Part shown: positions 12,612 to 19,890 of the stretch, piece after piece
How the letters are laid out: every line of letters starts with the position of its first letter
Numbering within the stretch: the stretch's first letter is position 1
NCBI GenBank assembly: GCA_036278875.1
Contig: DASUKF010000006.1
Coordinates: forward strand, 1 to 48,590
Direction: 5' to 3'
DNA: 48,590 bases
Origin: JANWLD01 sp036278875
GTDB taxonomy: Bacteria > Patescibacteriota > Saccharimonadia > Saccharimonadales > 2-12-FULL-41-12
Position numbers and translations under genes: made by a program
The notes under the pieces: model-generated
What the model was told of the DNA's origin: nothing
The model's input: only the letters and a program-made list of their open reading frames with translations
The model's database searches: none

Positions 12612-13748
12612 ATGCCACAAACACTTGCTCCTCCTCCGGCACCGAGTCCGGAACAAGAACCACATATGCTCCCGCCTTCAACTCCGGTTGAAGCTGAGCT
12701 TGTGGCTATGGCAGTGGAACCCACCGTAGAGCAAATCCCTGAAACCCCTAAAGATACAAGCCCGGTTCAGTTTATGGGCGGTATGCTTTATGATCAAGAA
12801 AAGAACGGTAATACCTTGAATTATATTGAAAGCACAGGTAGGCCAACGTTACCGCCTCTTCCTAGTCGGCGTACCAAAGGTGCTCCGTGGCGCAACCGTA
12901 TTCACTCTAGTAGTCAGGGTGAAGAAGTAGTAATCGCTCCTAAGGCGCTTTTAAGGACGACCGATGAAGAAGTTAAAGCTATCACATCTTTAGCCCAGGA
13001 AGCACGTGCCGATGAAGTAATCGCCGAGATAGAAAGCCAGCCTGAAAGGGTCACTCTTATAGGCCAGTCAGCAGATGCCCAACCTGCATTGATTGCTGTA
13101 CACAAACAGCCTGACAAATTTAAAAATCTTATTCTGGCATTTCCTTCGGGTGTGATTAAAAAGCGGCACCGTTCGGAGTACATGAGACAAGCCGCTAGTG
13201 ATATAGGCGGAAGAAGGGATGAGCCAATCTTTAAGGTCGTGGTAGAGCCAGAGAATAATTTTGACGTACAAATGCCGGATTCCGCTTCTGAAACAGGTAG
13301 ATTGATGATGCGCAGATTTAAGGGTTCAGGCGGCCTCCGTGCTTTAAGTTCTACAATGTCGGGTTATCAGGGAGGATTATTGCACGAAGTAAGGCAGAAC
13401 GAGGATGCCCCAGCGGTATCTATGGTACTTGGTACTAAAGACCGGGTAGGAAAACCGGATAGGATTCTTGAAAGTTTGAAATCGGCCGATGACGTAGACT
13501 TTCTGTTGATAGTAAACTCGACCCATGGCATACAAGGACGTAAAGATCTGATGGATAAAATACTTGAATTAACAGATATTATGGGAGCACAATCTCAGAA
13601 ACGTAAAGAGGCAAAAGCAAAGGGGGAAAGATTTGACCCCGGCTCATTAGCCGATAGATTAATCTTCCTTGACGAAGATGATTACAGGGTTCCTGAAGAA
13701 GAACAGGAGAGACTTAAAGAATTGGCACGCCAAGTTCCTATAGAGTGA
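12612..13748 (+). CDS. Alpha/beta-hydrolase-like protein with proline-rich N-terminus
   Basis: This 378-aa protein has no recognisable signal peptide. Residues 1-60 are rich in proline and glutamate and look disordered. Residues ~145-330 have the layout of an alpha/beta hydrolase: a nucleophile-elbow-like RVTLIGQSADAQPAL with Ser153 (G-x-S-x-D rather than G-x-S-x-G), a possible acid at Asp277 in LGTKDRVG, and a possible catalytic His305 in VNSTHGIQG, each after a hydrophobic strand. Substrate unknown. No Shine-Dalgarno is visible before the ATG; the 27-nt leader from the -10 box is A/T-rich. It stands alone on the plus strand, facing minus-strand genes. TTCTTCGAAGAA then GCC and six T just after the stop may be a weak terminator. 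The fold call is inferred from motifs only. Confidence 0.7.
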   Translation: MPQTLAPPPAPSPEQEPHMLPPSTPVEAELVAMAVEPTVEQIPETPKDTSPVQFMGGMLYDQEKNGNTLNYIESTGRPTLPPLPSRRTKGAPWRNRIHSSSQGEEVVIAPKALLRTTDEEVKAITSLAQEARADEVIAEIESQPERVTLIGQSADAQPALIAVHKQPDKFKNLILAFPSGVIKKRHRSEYMRQAASDIGGRRDEPIFKVVVEPENNFDVQMPDSASETGRLMMRRFKGSGGLRALSSTMSGYQGGLLHEVRQNEDAPAVSMVLGTKDRVGKPDRILESLKSADDVDFLLIVNSTHGIQGRKDLMDKILELTDIMGAQSQKRKEAKAKGERFDPGSLADRLIFLDEDDYRVPEEEQERLKELARQVPIE

Positions 13749-13789
13749 TCATTGTAATTCTTCGAAGAAGCCTTTTTTCGATGTTTTTG

Positions 13790-14143
13790 CTATCTGGGTT
13801 CTGCTACGTCTTCAAAAGAAAGAGTGGTTAAGCTACTATTACCGCTTCTGCTTATCCCTAGGAGTTTTAATACGGGCAACGAACTATCTTGATTAGGCTT
13901 CTCGCCTTCTACCTCTAACAAACCTTCATTATCTAAACTCTCCAATACCTTGCTAGGTTCGGCACCGCTGCTTATATCAATGTATCTTCGACTTTCTGGT
14001 GTATCTTCATGTGCTCCTTCACCACCGCGCAACTCATATTCATCCGGGTTTACATAGAAAGTATAATGCTCATCGGTATCCGGCCCAAACCTCAAACCGC
14101 TTTCTAGATTAGATACTATTTTCTTCCGGCCAGCTAAATCCAT
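13790..14143 (-). CDS. Hypothetical acidic protein (117 aa)
   Basis: Not recognised. The protein is acidic with no membrane segment or signal. It has a short strand-rich part (HYTFYVNPDEYELRG, about residues 26-40) and then a segment, KVLESLDNEGLLEVEGEK, that looks like one helix and a hairpin. The start is supported by AAGGA about 6 nt upstream and a possible promoter (TTGCAA-N16-TATATT on the minus strand). It lies directly downstream of, and in line with, the PP2C-like gene at 14214, separated by 70 bp, so it could be co-expressed with it. Confidence 0.6.
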   Translation of the reverse strand: MDLAGRKKIVSNLESGLRFGPDTDEHYTFYVNPDEYELRGGEGAHEDTPESRRYIDISSGAEPSKVLESLDNEGLLEVEGEKPNQDSSLPVLKLLGISRSGNSSLTTLSFEDVAEPR

Positions 14144-14213
14144 AGTAATTCCTTAAAGTTTTATCATAATATACATCTTTTATAATCTTTTGCAAGCATT
14201 AGCAACATACAGG

Positions 14214-14879
14214 TTATGGTTTGCGTTCAACGACTATGACGGCGCGGTCGTCATTGATAGACGAGGCTTCTATAATCTGTTCGGCTTTTTCGTCGCAGCT
14301 TAGTTCGGCACCTAAGATTTCGACCATTTGACCCTCGGTTACAGCGCCTTCCGGGTTTGCCTTATCCCCGACGCCGTCACTGAAGAGGGCTAATGCAACA
14401 TGCTCGGGAGCTGTGACACTTCCGTACTGAGTGAGTATATGTCTTGGAGAGCCCAGGAAATTGTCTACATCGGCACGATGACCGATGACATCTTGGCGTG
14501 TTACTCCAGATAGTCTTCTGGCTTCAAAATCGAACATACACATAGCTGAATCTCCGGCGTGAGCAAATTCCAGGTCACTTGTATCGGTACCTATACCCAG
14601 GGCTGTTCCGGTAGTGAGTATGAAACCCCGCAGATATTTATACGCTTCGGATAGATTGTCCTGGTACTCCATGAGACCTTCCTGGACACGCTCAAATACC
14701 TCGCCAAGAGAGGGCAGGGAAACTCCTTCCTGTTGCTCGCGGAACACCTTAGCCGCCAGACTGCTGGCTATAGCATTGCCAGCACCGTCAAAAACTGCGA
14801 ACCGGCCTAAGTCTTCTAAAAGTACCAAACGATCTTGGCCCTCAACAGGGCGTTCAGCCTTTCCTGCCTCTATATACAT
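14214..14879 (-). CDS. PP2C-family protein phosphatase, compact
   Basis: The ~221-aa protein carries the PP2C (PPM) metal-site motifs in order: GQDR (residues 14-17), FAVFDGAGN with Asp31, TTGTALGI, FAHAGDSAM, ALFSDGVGD and NDDRAVIVV near the C-terminus. These aspartates bind two Mn/Mg ions in the family, which hydrolyses phospho-Ser/Thr. DGAGN replaces the usual DGMGG/DGHGG. The frame extends to a TTG at 14891, but ATG at 14879 is preferred because the conserved fold begins close behind it. It is divergent from the histidine phosphatase at 14955, sharing a 75-bp A/T-rich intergenic region. No Ser/Thr kinase gene is seen in the window, so the substrate is unknown. Confidence 0.8.
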   Translation of the reverse strand: MYIEAGKAERPVEGQDRLVLLEDLGRFAVFDGAGNAIASSLAAKVFREQQEGVSLPSLGEVFERVQEGLMEYQDNLSEAYKYLRGFILTTGTALGIGTDTSDLEFAHAGDSAMCMFDFEARRLSGVTRQDVIGHRADVDNFLGSPRHILTQYGSVTAPEHVALALFSDGVGDKANPEGAVTEGQMVEILGAELSCDEKAEQIIEASSINDDRAVIVVERKP

Positions 14880-14940
14880 AATAGATACCAAATATATAAC
14901 GCCAATCAGTTATTGTCTAGCTAAAAATGGAAAAAAATTA

Positions 14941-14946
14941 TATAAT
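14941..14946 (+). promoter_or_regulatory. -10 box 8 nt before the start of the histidine phosphatase gene
   Basis: TATAAT at 14941-14946 is followed by only 8 nt before the ATG at 14955, so the transcript would start at or next to the start codon (leaderless). No good -35 is seen at 16-18 bp. Confidence 0.45.
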
Positions 14947-14954
14947 CATACTCT

Positions 14955-15512
14955 ATGTCACAAGGGATTGAAGTATTAATGGCTCGCCATGCCAAGTCTT
15001 GGGCTAATAGACGCGATATTACCGTTTTTGACAATGCTGAATCCCCGCTGGATGCTAAGGGCGAGAGCCAGGCAGTGGGCATGAACGCGGTATTTAAGCA
15101 GGAGTTCGACATAGTCCCTGAAGATTATGAGGAACCTGTCTTGGCTTCGACCTTTGTGCGGCCGCAACAGACTGCCCATTTGGCTGGATTTAAGCGTATA
15201 GCGGCCGATGAGATACTGAACGAGTCAGAAATACCGCCTCATCTGCTTTCAGGAAGCAGGGTAGTTGAAAAACATGCTCATGAACGCTGGATTCCAGAAG
15301 AGTTAAGAGCAAGAGCCAAAAGATTTGTCGAGCTGGTCAGAGCCGGCGAGCTGGATTATCAGGTTTACTTCAGCCACGGTTTCTTCATAGCGTCAGTACT
15401 TGAGGTAGTGTCTGATGAACATGCGGCTCGCGGAGAAGTATCACCGCATGTTTTTGATGAGGCGAGAGGCTACATACCGAGACTGGCTACAATAACTCCC
15501 GTTACGTTATAG
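14955..15512 (+). CDS. Histidine phosphatase superfamily protein
   Basis: At 185 aa the protein matches the histidine phosphatase (phosphoglycerate-mutase-like) fold. The catalytic motif appears as LMARHAKSWAN (R-H-A instead of the usual R-H-G) near residues 8-18. It is followed by SPLDAKGESQA, then STFVRPQQTA (the family's S-x-x-R-x-x-Q-T pattern), and the second catalytic histidine in YFSHGFF near residue 140. Members act on phosphorylated sugars, nucleotides or proteins; the specificity cannot be read here. It sits between two PP2C-type genes, which suggests a phosphatase-rich functional island. It is cytosolic by sequence. Confidence 0.8.
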   Translation: MSQGIEVLMARHAKSWANRRDITVFDNAESPLDAKGESQAVGMNAVFKQEFDIVPEDYEEPVLASTFVRPQQTAHLAGFKRIAADEILNESEIPPHLLSGSRVVEKHAHERWIPEELRARAKRFVELVRAGELDYQVYFSHGFFIASVLEVVSDEHAARGEVSPHVFDEARGYIPRLATITPVTL

Positions 15513-15514
15513 TT

Positions 15515-15543
15515 TTGACAATCTATATATTTGATATTATTAT
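15515..15543 (+). promoter_or_regulatory. Promoter of the small hydrophobic protein gene
   Basis: TTGACA (15515-15520), 17 bp, TATTAT (15538-15543). The ATG at 15554 is 10 nt further on, leaving at most a few untranslated bases. The -35 begins only 3 nt after the preceding stop codon. Confidence 0.65.
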
Positions 15544-15553
15544 TTAGTCTAAG

Positions 15554-15796
15554 ATGGATTTAAAAGGCGTTAAGGCAGGACTTGCAGGGCTAGGAGAAGC
15601 CATAAGATCTCCTGAAACTCTGGCTGAGGCTTCAAGGGCATCCGTGCGTATGGTACCGGTGCTGGCTCTTGCTATGGCTGGAAGCATCGCCGAAGATGTC
15701 AGAGAAGGACGTCCTATAAGCAATGGGACGAAAATTATCGCGGCCAGTTTCGTAACCGATTTAGCGGTAAGCTCCGCTGCACTTATTCGGGCGTAA
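15554..15796 (+). CDS. Small hypothetical protein with hydrophobic stretches (80 aa)
   Basis: Not recognised. The sequence is Ala-rich with two moderately hydrophobic stretches (about residues 33-46, MVPVLALAMAG, and 60-78, IIAASFVTDLAVSSAALI) separated by a charged turn. It could be a two-helix membrane hairpin or a soluble helical pair. It has its own consensus promoter, sits between the histidine phosphatase and the large PP2C protein, and its coding frame is clean, so it is likely a real gene. Confidence 0.6.
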   Translation: MDLKGVKAGLAGLGEAIRSPETLAEASRASVRMVPVLALAMAGSIAEDVREGRPISNGTKIIAASFVTDLAVSSAALIRA

Positions 15797-15816
15797 TTTT
15801 AAACTATATAATATAG

Positions 15817-15845
15817 TTGACAAAACATAAGTTTTTTGCTATAGT
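15817..15845 (+). promoter_or_regulatory. Promoter of the large PP2C gene
   Basis: TTGACA (15817-15822), 17 bp, TATAGT (15840-15845). From the -35 on it matches the promoter at 12556 at 26 of 30 bases, including the T run and GC just before the -10. The leader of ~40 nt is A-rich with no Shine-Dalgarno. Confidence 0.8.
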
Positions 15846-15889
15846 TTAGGTGTTTTAAACAAAAAAACAAAAAACTATTTAATATTATT

Positions 15890-18052
15890 ATGACAGGCGA
15901 ATCCAGAGAGCATAAACCTCAACCTATAGAAGCCGATCAGGAATCTGATGAGCTATGGTTTGATCAAAGACCGCTAGAAGCTGAAGACCACCAGCCGACG
16001 GCAGCGGATCTGAGTGAAGCACCCGAGCCGTCTGAGGCTGGTGCTGAAGAAGCCAAGCCGGACGAACTGCTACCGCCGTACATGGCGGCAACCGGAGAAC
16101 CGGATGGTACGGGCGGAATGTCTGTTGAGCTACAAGTTAAGCAAGACCCTCGTTTTACCCCTGAGGTGATTGAAGCGATGAAGGGTCCGGTGGACCCTGG
16201 CTGGACTGCAAAAACACCTAATGGCGAAAACCGGATTAATCTGACCGATTATATTGGAAGCTGGGCCGATGGCGCCATGGACAGTATGGTGAACTACTTG
16301 AATAGTGGTAAAAAGACTCACCTTTGGCACTATGAAGGCTCAGAAGGGGAAGAAAATATAGTTGCTCTGGATCATATAGCCTTTCCCGAAGACCGGCGAG
16401 AAAAGCTTGAAGAACTCGGAGTGCAACTGGACCCCTCCGGTTTTTTGGACGACATGGGAGATATCCCTGAAGCTGCATATTCCCAACCTGAACCCGGCCA
16501 TGATACAGAGGGCACGGAAGAGGCCGATATAGAGCTTCAGAAAGACCCGAGTTTCAGTTCGGAAAGAATTGCCGCTATGAAGGGCAAAGCCTATCCCGCC
16601 TGGGTAGAGGGTGATAATCCTCCGGCAATTGAGCTTACAAATTACGCCGGTAGCCAGGATCATGGGGAAGGCCGGGGCAAAACACACTTTTGGGACTATA
16701 AGAATCCGGGAGAGGAAGAAGAAATCAGGGTAGCCTTGAACTATGTAAAATTCCCGCAAGAAAAGCGGGAGAAACTGGAAAAGCTGGGCATCCATTTGAC
16801 TGAAGAAGGTATTTTAACAGAGATAGACCCTGCCACTGAAGCCAAAGAAGAAACTGCTGAGCCGGCAGGCGTCCCTTTAGCCCAGCTCTTTGAATCAACA
16901 ACCGGGAGCGGCGAAGAAGATAAAGCTGTTACGACCCCGGTTCGGAGGGTATCGGACGATAAAAACCCCCAAGGCAGATTAGAGAACCCCGGGGGCGTAG
17001 AAGAACCTCCGGAGAAGTTTCCTGATGGCGTAACAGACGATTATAGAATATACAAAAGGCCTAGCGGACTTTTTGTCGCCCAATCCAAGACTTATAACCG
17101 GTCCAAGATACACAAGAGCGAGATTGAAGATATCCCGGCCGATGAAACGGATAAAGTTATAACTAATGAACCGGAAGCTAACGGAGGTGGTGCAGGCGAG
17201 CCTCCAGCAGATGATTCCGGTGAAGAAACTCCTGAGCCACAACCACAACCTCAGCTTCAGCCTCAAACACAGACAGAGATGAAGAAAGAACCTCCGGATG
17301 AACCGCCTAACCATGAGATAGAAAAGCAACACAGGCTTGATGTAGGTATCGCTGCCGGATTGCCGGTTCACGGAGAAGATACCATCCTGGGGAATGAAAG
17401 CTTAGAACTGTTTGGCGTATTTGACGGCATGGGCGGTATGGAAAATGGCGCCGAAGCTTCAAGAACCGCCGCCGCTACCATAGAAGCCGCATACAATAAT
17501 GCACCAAGGCCGCATACTACCGAAGAGGCTTTGAGCCAGGTAAAGCATGCCATGGCAGTGGCTCGCCAGAAAGTCAGCGAAGTGAATGGTTTTACGACAG
17601 CAGTATTCGGAAAAGTAGAAGAGATCCAGGGCAAGCTGTACTTTGTATGGGGTAACGCAGGTGATAGCCGCTTATTCCTGGAAAGAGACGGCAGCCACCA
17701 GGCTGTAAGGTCAATATCTAAAGAGCATGTAATGCCGGACGGAACATCAGTCTATAATGCCCTTACTCCGGAGCCGGTAGAGGAGGGTGAGCACACAAGA
17801 TATGTTCCTTATTCCGGGCCTACTATTAATAAAGATGATGAGTTCGGCCTTATAGAGATATCAGATGGGGACAGGATAATGCTGTGCACCGACGGTATAA
17901 CGGGCGATAAAGGCCGGCAGCTACTGACAGACAAAGAGTTACAGGATGCTTTTGAACTGGCTTCTGCACAGCAGGTCGCTGATGAGCTGGTAAGGATAAG
18001 TAGAAAACATGACGATAAATCCGTCATCGTTATCGATGTTTTATCGGCATAA
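15890..18052 (+). CDS. Large PP2C-family phosphatase with duplicated N-terminal domain (720 aa)
   Basis: The C-terminal ~240 residues (481-720) are a full PP2C phosphatase: HGEDTIL, VFDGMGGMENG (near 508-518), GFTTAVF, NAGDSRLFL, MLCTDGITGD and HDDKSVIVI, which supply the two-metal aspartates. The N-terminal part holds two copies of an unrecognised domain of ~100 residues (about 77-188 and 212-313). Each runs from (V/I)ELQ-x-KDP-F and AMKG through LT(D/N)Y-G, KTH-W-Y and (N/D)-(V/I)-FP-x-x-R-EKLE-LG. A third module (~380-415, DYRIYKRPSGLFVAQSK) follows, then a Pro/Gln/Glu-rich linker (~440-475). There is no signal peptide or membrane segment. The duplicated domains may be substrate-binding or scaffolding modules; this is inference. 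Confidence 0.85.
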   Translation: MTGESREHKPQPIEADQESDELWFDQRPLEAEDHQPTAADLSEAPEPSEAGAEEAKPDELLPPYMAATGEPDGTGGMSVELQVKQDPRFTPEVIEAMKGPVDPGWTAKTPNGENRINLTDYIGSWADGAMDSMVNYLNSGKKTHLWHYEGSEGEENIVALDHIAFPEDRREKLEELGVQLDPSGFLDDMGDIPEAAYSQPEPGHDTEGTEEADIELQKDPSFSSERIAAMKGKAYPAWVEGDNPPAIELTNYAGSQDHGEGRGKTHFWDYKNPGEEEEIRVALNYVKFPQEKREKLEKLGIHLTEEGILTEIDPATEAKEETAEPAGVPLAQLFESTTGSGEEDKAVTTPVRRVSDDKNPQGRLENPGGVEEPPEKFPDGVTDDYRIYKRPSGLFVAQSKTYNRSKIHKSEIEDIPADETDKVITNEPEANGGGAGEPPADDSGEETPEPQPQPQLQPQTQTEMKKEPPDEPPNHEIEKQHRLDVGIAAGLPVHGEDTILGNESLELFGVFDGMGGMENGAEASRTAAATIEAAYNNAPRPHTTEEALSQVKHAMAVARQKVSEVNGFTTAVFGKVEEIQGKLYFVWGNAGDSRLFLERDGSHQAVRSISKEHVMPDGTSVYNALTPEPVEEGEHTRYVPYSGPTINKDDEFGLIEISDGDRIMLCTDGITGDKGRQLLTDKELQDAFELASAQQVADELVRISRKHDDKSVIVIDVLSA

Positions 18053-18067
18053 GGGTACGATTTTTTA

Positions 18068-18096
18068 TTGACATGAGCGGGATATAGTGATACCAT
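18068..18096 (+). promoter_or_regulatory. Possible promoter of the KGG-motif gene
   Basis: TTGACA (18068-18073), 17 bp, TACCAT (18091-18096), preceded by TGA that partly fits an extended -10. If used, the RNA starts near 18103, just upstream of the hairpin at 18120. Confidence 0.45.
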
Positions 18097-18119
18097 AAGT
18101 ATAATTCGGTAGAAAGAAG

Positions 18120-18145
18120 AGGGTCCTGTAAGGGCCCTTTTTATT
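18120..18145 (+). terminator. Intrinsic terminator, possibly acting as an attenuator
   Basis: A 7-bp stem (AGGGTCC with GGGCCCT, one G-U pair), loop TGTAA, then five T, A, TT. It lies 67 nt after the large PP2C stop and 46 nt before the KGG-motif gene. It can end the PP2C transcript, or act inside the leader of the next gene if the promoter at 18068 is used. Confidence 0.65.
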
Positions 18146-18191
18146 CCTCTGAAGCCGGTGGGAATAGTCAAATTAAGGGAGGTCATAATAA

Positions 18192-18389
18192 ATGGCTGGT
18201 ACTAAGACAGGCGGCAAAGCTGCCGCAAAGACTAACAAGAACAAATATGGTGCTGATTTTTATGCAAAAATCGGTGCTATGGGCGGCAAGAAAGGCCGCA
18301 CCGGCGGTTTTTATGCCAACCGCGAGCTGGCTCGATTAGCCGGCGCCAAGGGCGGACGAATCTCTCGCCGCACAAAGAAGCAGAGCTAA
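18192..18389 (+). CDS. KGG-motif (YciG-like) small basic protein
   Basis: This 65-aa very basic protein carries two Gly-Gly motifs, IGAMGGKKGRTGGF and AGAKGGRISRRTKK, in the layout of the stress-induced KGG repeat family (YciG/GsiB-like). Those proteins are small, hydrophilic, abundant and linked to stress tolerance, with unknown mechanism. A strong Shine-Dalgarno AAGGGAGG (18175-18182) lies 9 nt before ATG, suggesting high expression. A bidirectional terminator follows. The basic charge would allow nucleic-acid binding, which is inference. Confidence 0.75.
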   Translation: MAGTKTGGKAAAKTNKNKYGADFYAKIGAMGGKKGRTGGFYANRELARLAGAKGGRISRRTKKQS

Positions 18390-18406
18390 TACGGCTCATT
18401 TCTCGC

Positions 18407-18442
18407 AAAGACCGTCACGGTAATCAGACTGTGACGGTCTTT
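18407..18442. terminator. Bidirectional terminator between convergent genes
   Basis: A perfect 12-bp stem (AAAGACCGTCAC with GTGACGGTCTTT) encloses a 12-nt loop, with T-rich sequence on either side depending on strand. It ends the KGG-motif gene, and its right arm overlaps the last codons of the minus-strand peptidase gene. Confidence 0.8.
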
Positions 18443-18873
18443 CTATATGTGCGGCAGAACCTTTCGCTGGAAACCTTCCACTTGTGCTGGCAATTTATGC
18501 ACTTGTAATTGCAGGCAGACACTTCTATACCCGCCTGAGAGCATTTAGGACACAGACTCCTTTTATATATCCAGTCTCTGTATGTATCCAAACATCTGTC
18601 TATATGCCCCTGATCAATTTTGCGTCCGTACTTTTCGGCCAGTGTCTGGGCTTTTTCCCATGCCTCGACTTCCATCCGCAGAAGCCCCATATCATCCGGA
18701 TAGTTTAAGTGGCCGCAGAGCATATGTCCGCCTTCGTGCAATAATGACCATTCCCCGTTCTCGGAATCCTCGGTAAAATAAATAGTTTTCTCTTCGGGGG
18801 ACCACTGAAAGCGGTCAGACGGCATGAATGAAATACCGGGAAAATCTTCTTTTAGCGTATCAACCAGACTCAT
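18424..18873 (-). CDS. ImmA/IrrE-like HExxH metallopeptidase with C-terminal zinc ribbon
   Basis: In this 149-aa protein LLHEGGHMLCGH provides HExxH (residues 46-50). MEVEAWEKA, about 20 residues later, supplies Glu70 as a likely third zinc ligand, the pattern of ImmA/IrrE-family peptidases. The C-terminus adds a zinc ribbon: CPKC (108-111) and CINC (125-128). No DNA-binding HTH is present. Families of this type cleave repressors or act in stress or mobile-element control, so a regulatory protease is plausible but unproven. The start overlaps the stop of the ROK kinase gene (ATGA at 18870-18873), so the two are translated together. Confidence 0.7.
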   Translation of the reverse strand: MSLVDTLKEDFPGISFMPSDRFQWSPEEKTIYFTEDSENGEWSLLHEGGHMLCGHLNYPDDMGLLRMEVEAWEKAQTLAEKYGRKIDQGHIDRCLDTYRDWIYKRSLCPKCSQAGIEVSACNYKCINCQHKWKVSSERFCRTYRKTVTV

Positions 18874-19694
18874 TCAATTAGCCCGTGCTGTTTTAATACC
18901 AGGAAACAGCCTGTTATAGCCGAACTTTGTACATATGCCGGAGCTAGCAGCGCCTCAGGTCTTCTGACCAGGGGCGATAAATGGCTATCGAGATAGTTGG
19001 AAACATGACCCTTAAACTTATCAGCAAATTGTCCGGCCCCTCCTCCGAAGACGACAGCCTGAGGTTGCAAAATACTGCAGCATACGGCCAAACCGTAGCC
19101 TATACGTCCGCCAATCTCTTTCCACTGTTCCTCATCTTGTATTTCCGACGCCTGTTTGTCGTACTTCTTTTCTATAGCTTTACCCGACGCGAAATTTTCC
19201 CAAGTTTGAATTTTACCTTCATAGAGCAGTGGCATTTGACCCATTTCGGTATCTTCCAGGTCTTTTGCGATCTTCCCGTCATCAATCAGGGCTCCGCCTA
19301 TGCCGGTACTGATGGTCAAATAAAGTATTCTCTTGTATTGCCCATATAAAACATCGGCTTCTGCCAGACCGGCGGTCCTGGCGTCGTTCTCGATTATTAC
19401 GGGTATACCACCTATAGCCTTGGAGATATCATCTCTTATAGGCTTGTCTTTCCAGTCCAGATTGCCAAGTGCATGTACGACTCCGGTGTCCCGGGAGATC
19501 AGGCCTGGCACGGCAACAGAGCATGCAATATTTGTGTTCGTTGATATTTCATCAACATTTTTTTCCACGTCACGGATGAAATTTTCGTAATTATTGTTCG
19601 TAGGGAATTTTTTCTGCACTATTATCTTCCCCGCAGAATCAAAAACAGCAACGATAGTTTTTGACCCTCCTAAATCGATACCCAGGTAACTCAT
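18870..19694 (-). CDS. ROK-family sugar kinase or regulator lacking the zinc motif
   Basis: The ASKHA fold is seen from YLGIDLGGSKT at the N-terminus (phosphate 1), IIENDARTAGLAEA (with the catalytic Asp), LTISTGIGGALI (phosphate 2) and VVFGGGAGQF (adenosine). This fits a ROK glucokinase-type protein (~274 aa). The family's Zn-binding signature (E-x-G-H followed by CxCGxxGC) is missing: the site reads TEMGQMPLLYEGK with no Cys cluster. The sugar site may be altered. ATG at 19694 fits the family start. An in-frame ATG at 19754 would add a basic 20-residue extension and cannot be excluded. It is coupled to the downstream peptidase gene. Confidence 0.75.
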   Translation of the reverse strand: MSYLGIDLGGSKTIVAVFDSAGKIIVQKKFPTNNNYENFIRDVEKNVDEISTNTNIACSVAVPGLISRDTGVVHALGNLDWKDKPIRDDISKAIGGIPVIIENDARTAGLAEADVLYGQYKRILYLTISTGIGGALIDDGKIAKDLEDTEMGQMPLLYEGKIQTWENFASGKAIEKKYDKQASEIQDEEQWKEIGGRIGYGLAVCCSILQPQAVVFGGGAGQFADKFKGHVSNYLDSHLSPLVRRPEALLAPAYVQSSAITGCFLVLKQHGLIE

Positions 19695-19747
19695 CTTAAC
19701 GGCTAGTTTAGCGCGCCTGGCCTTGCTTTGTAAACTTTTGCCAAGTA

Positions 19748-19776
19748 TTGCCATGTATCTGTTTTACAGATATAAT
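19748..19776 (+). promoter_or_regulatory. rpsA promoter with an inverted repeat in the spacer
   Basis: TTGCCA (19748-19753), 17 bp, TATAAT (19771-19776). A perfect 7-bp inverted repeat (TATCTGT-TTT-ACAGATA, 19756-19772) fills the spacer and overlaps the -10, as expected of an operator. The resulting ~108-nt leader contains complementary A/T-rich arms (19796-19805 with about 19844-19853). Confidence 0.65.
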
Positions 19777-19890
19777 GAAATTAATCTTTCAGGGTTAATT
19801 TAATTCTTCTAAGTTTTCCATTGCAGCTTTCTTGGAAGCAGTTGATTAAATTAGGTCTGAGGAAATATTACATAAGGAGGCATATAGCAG

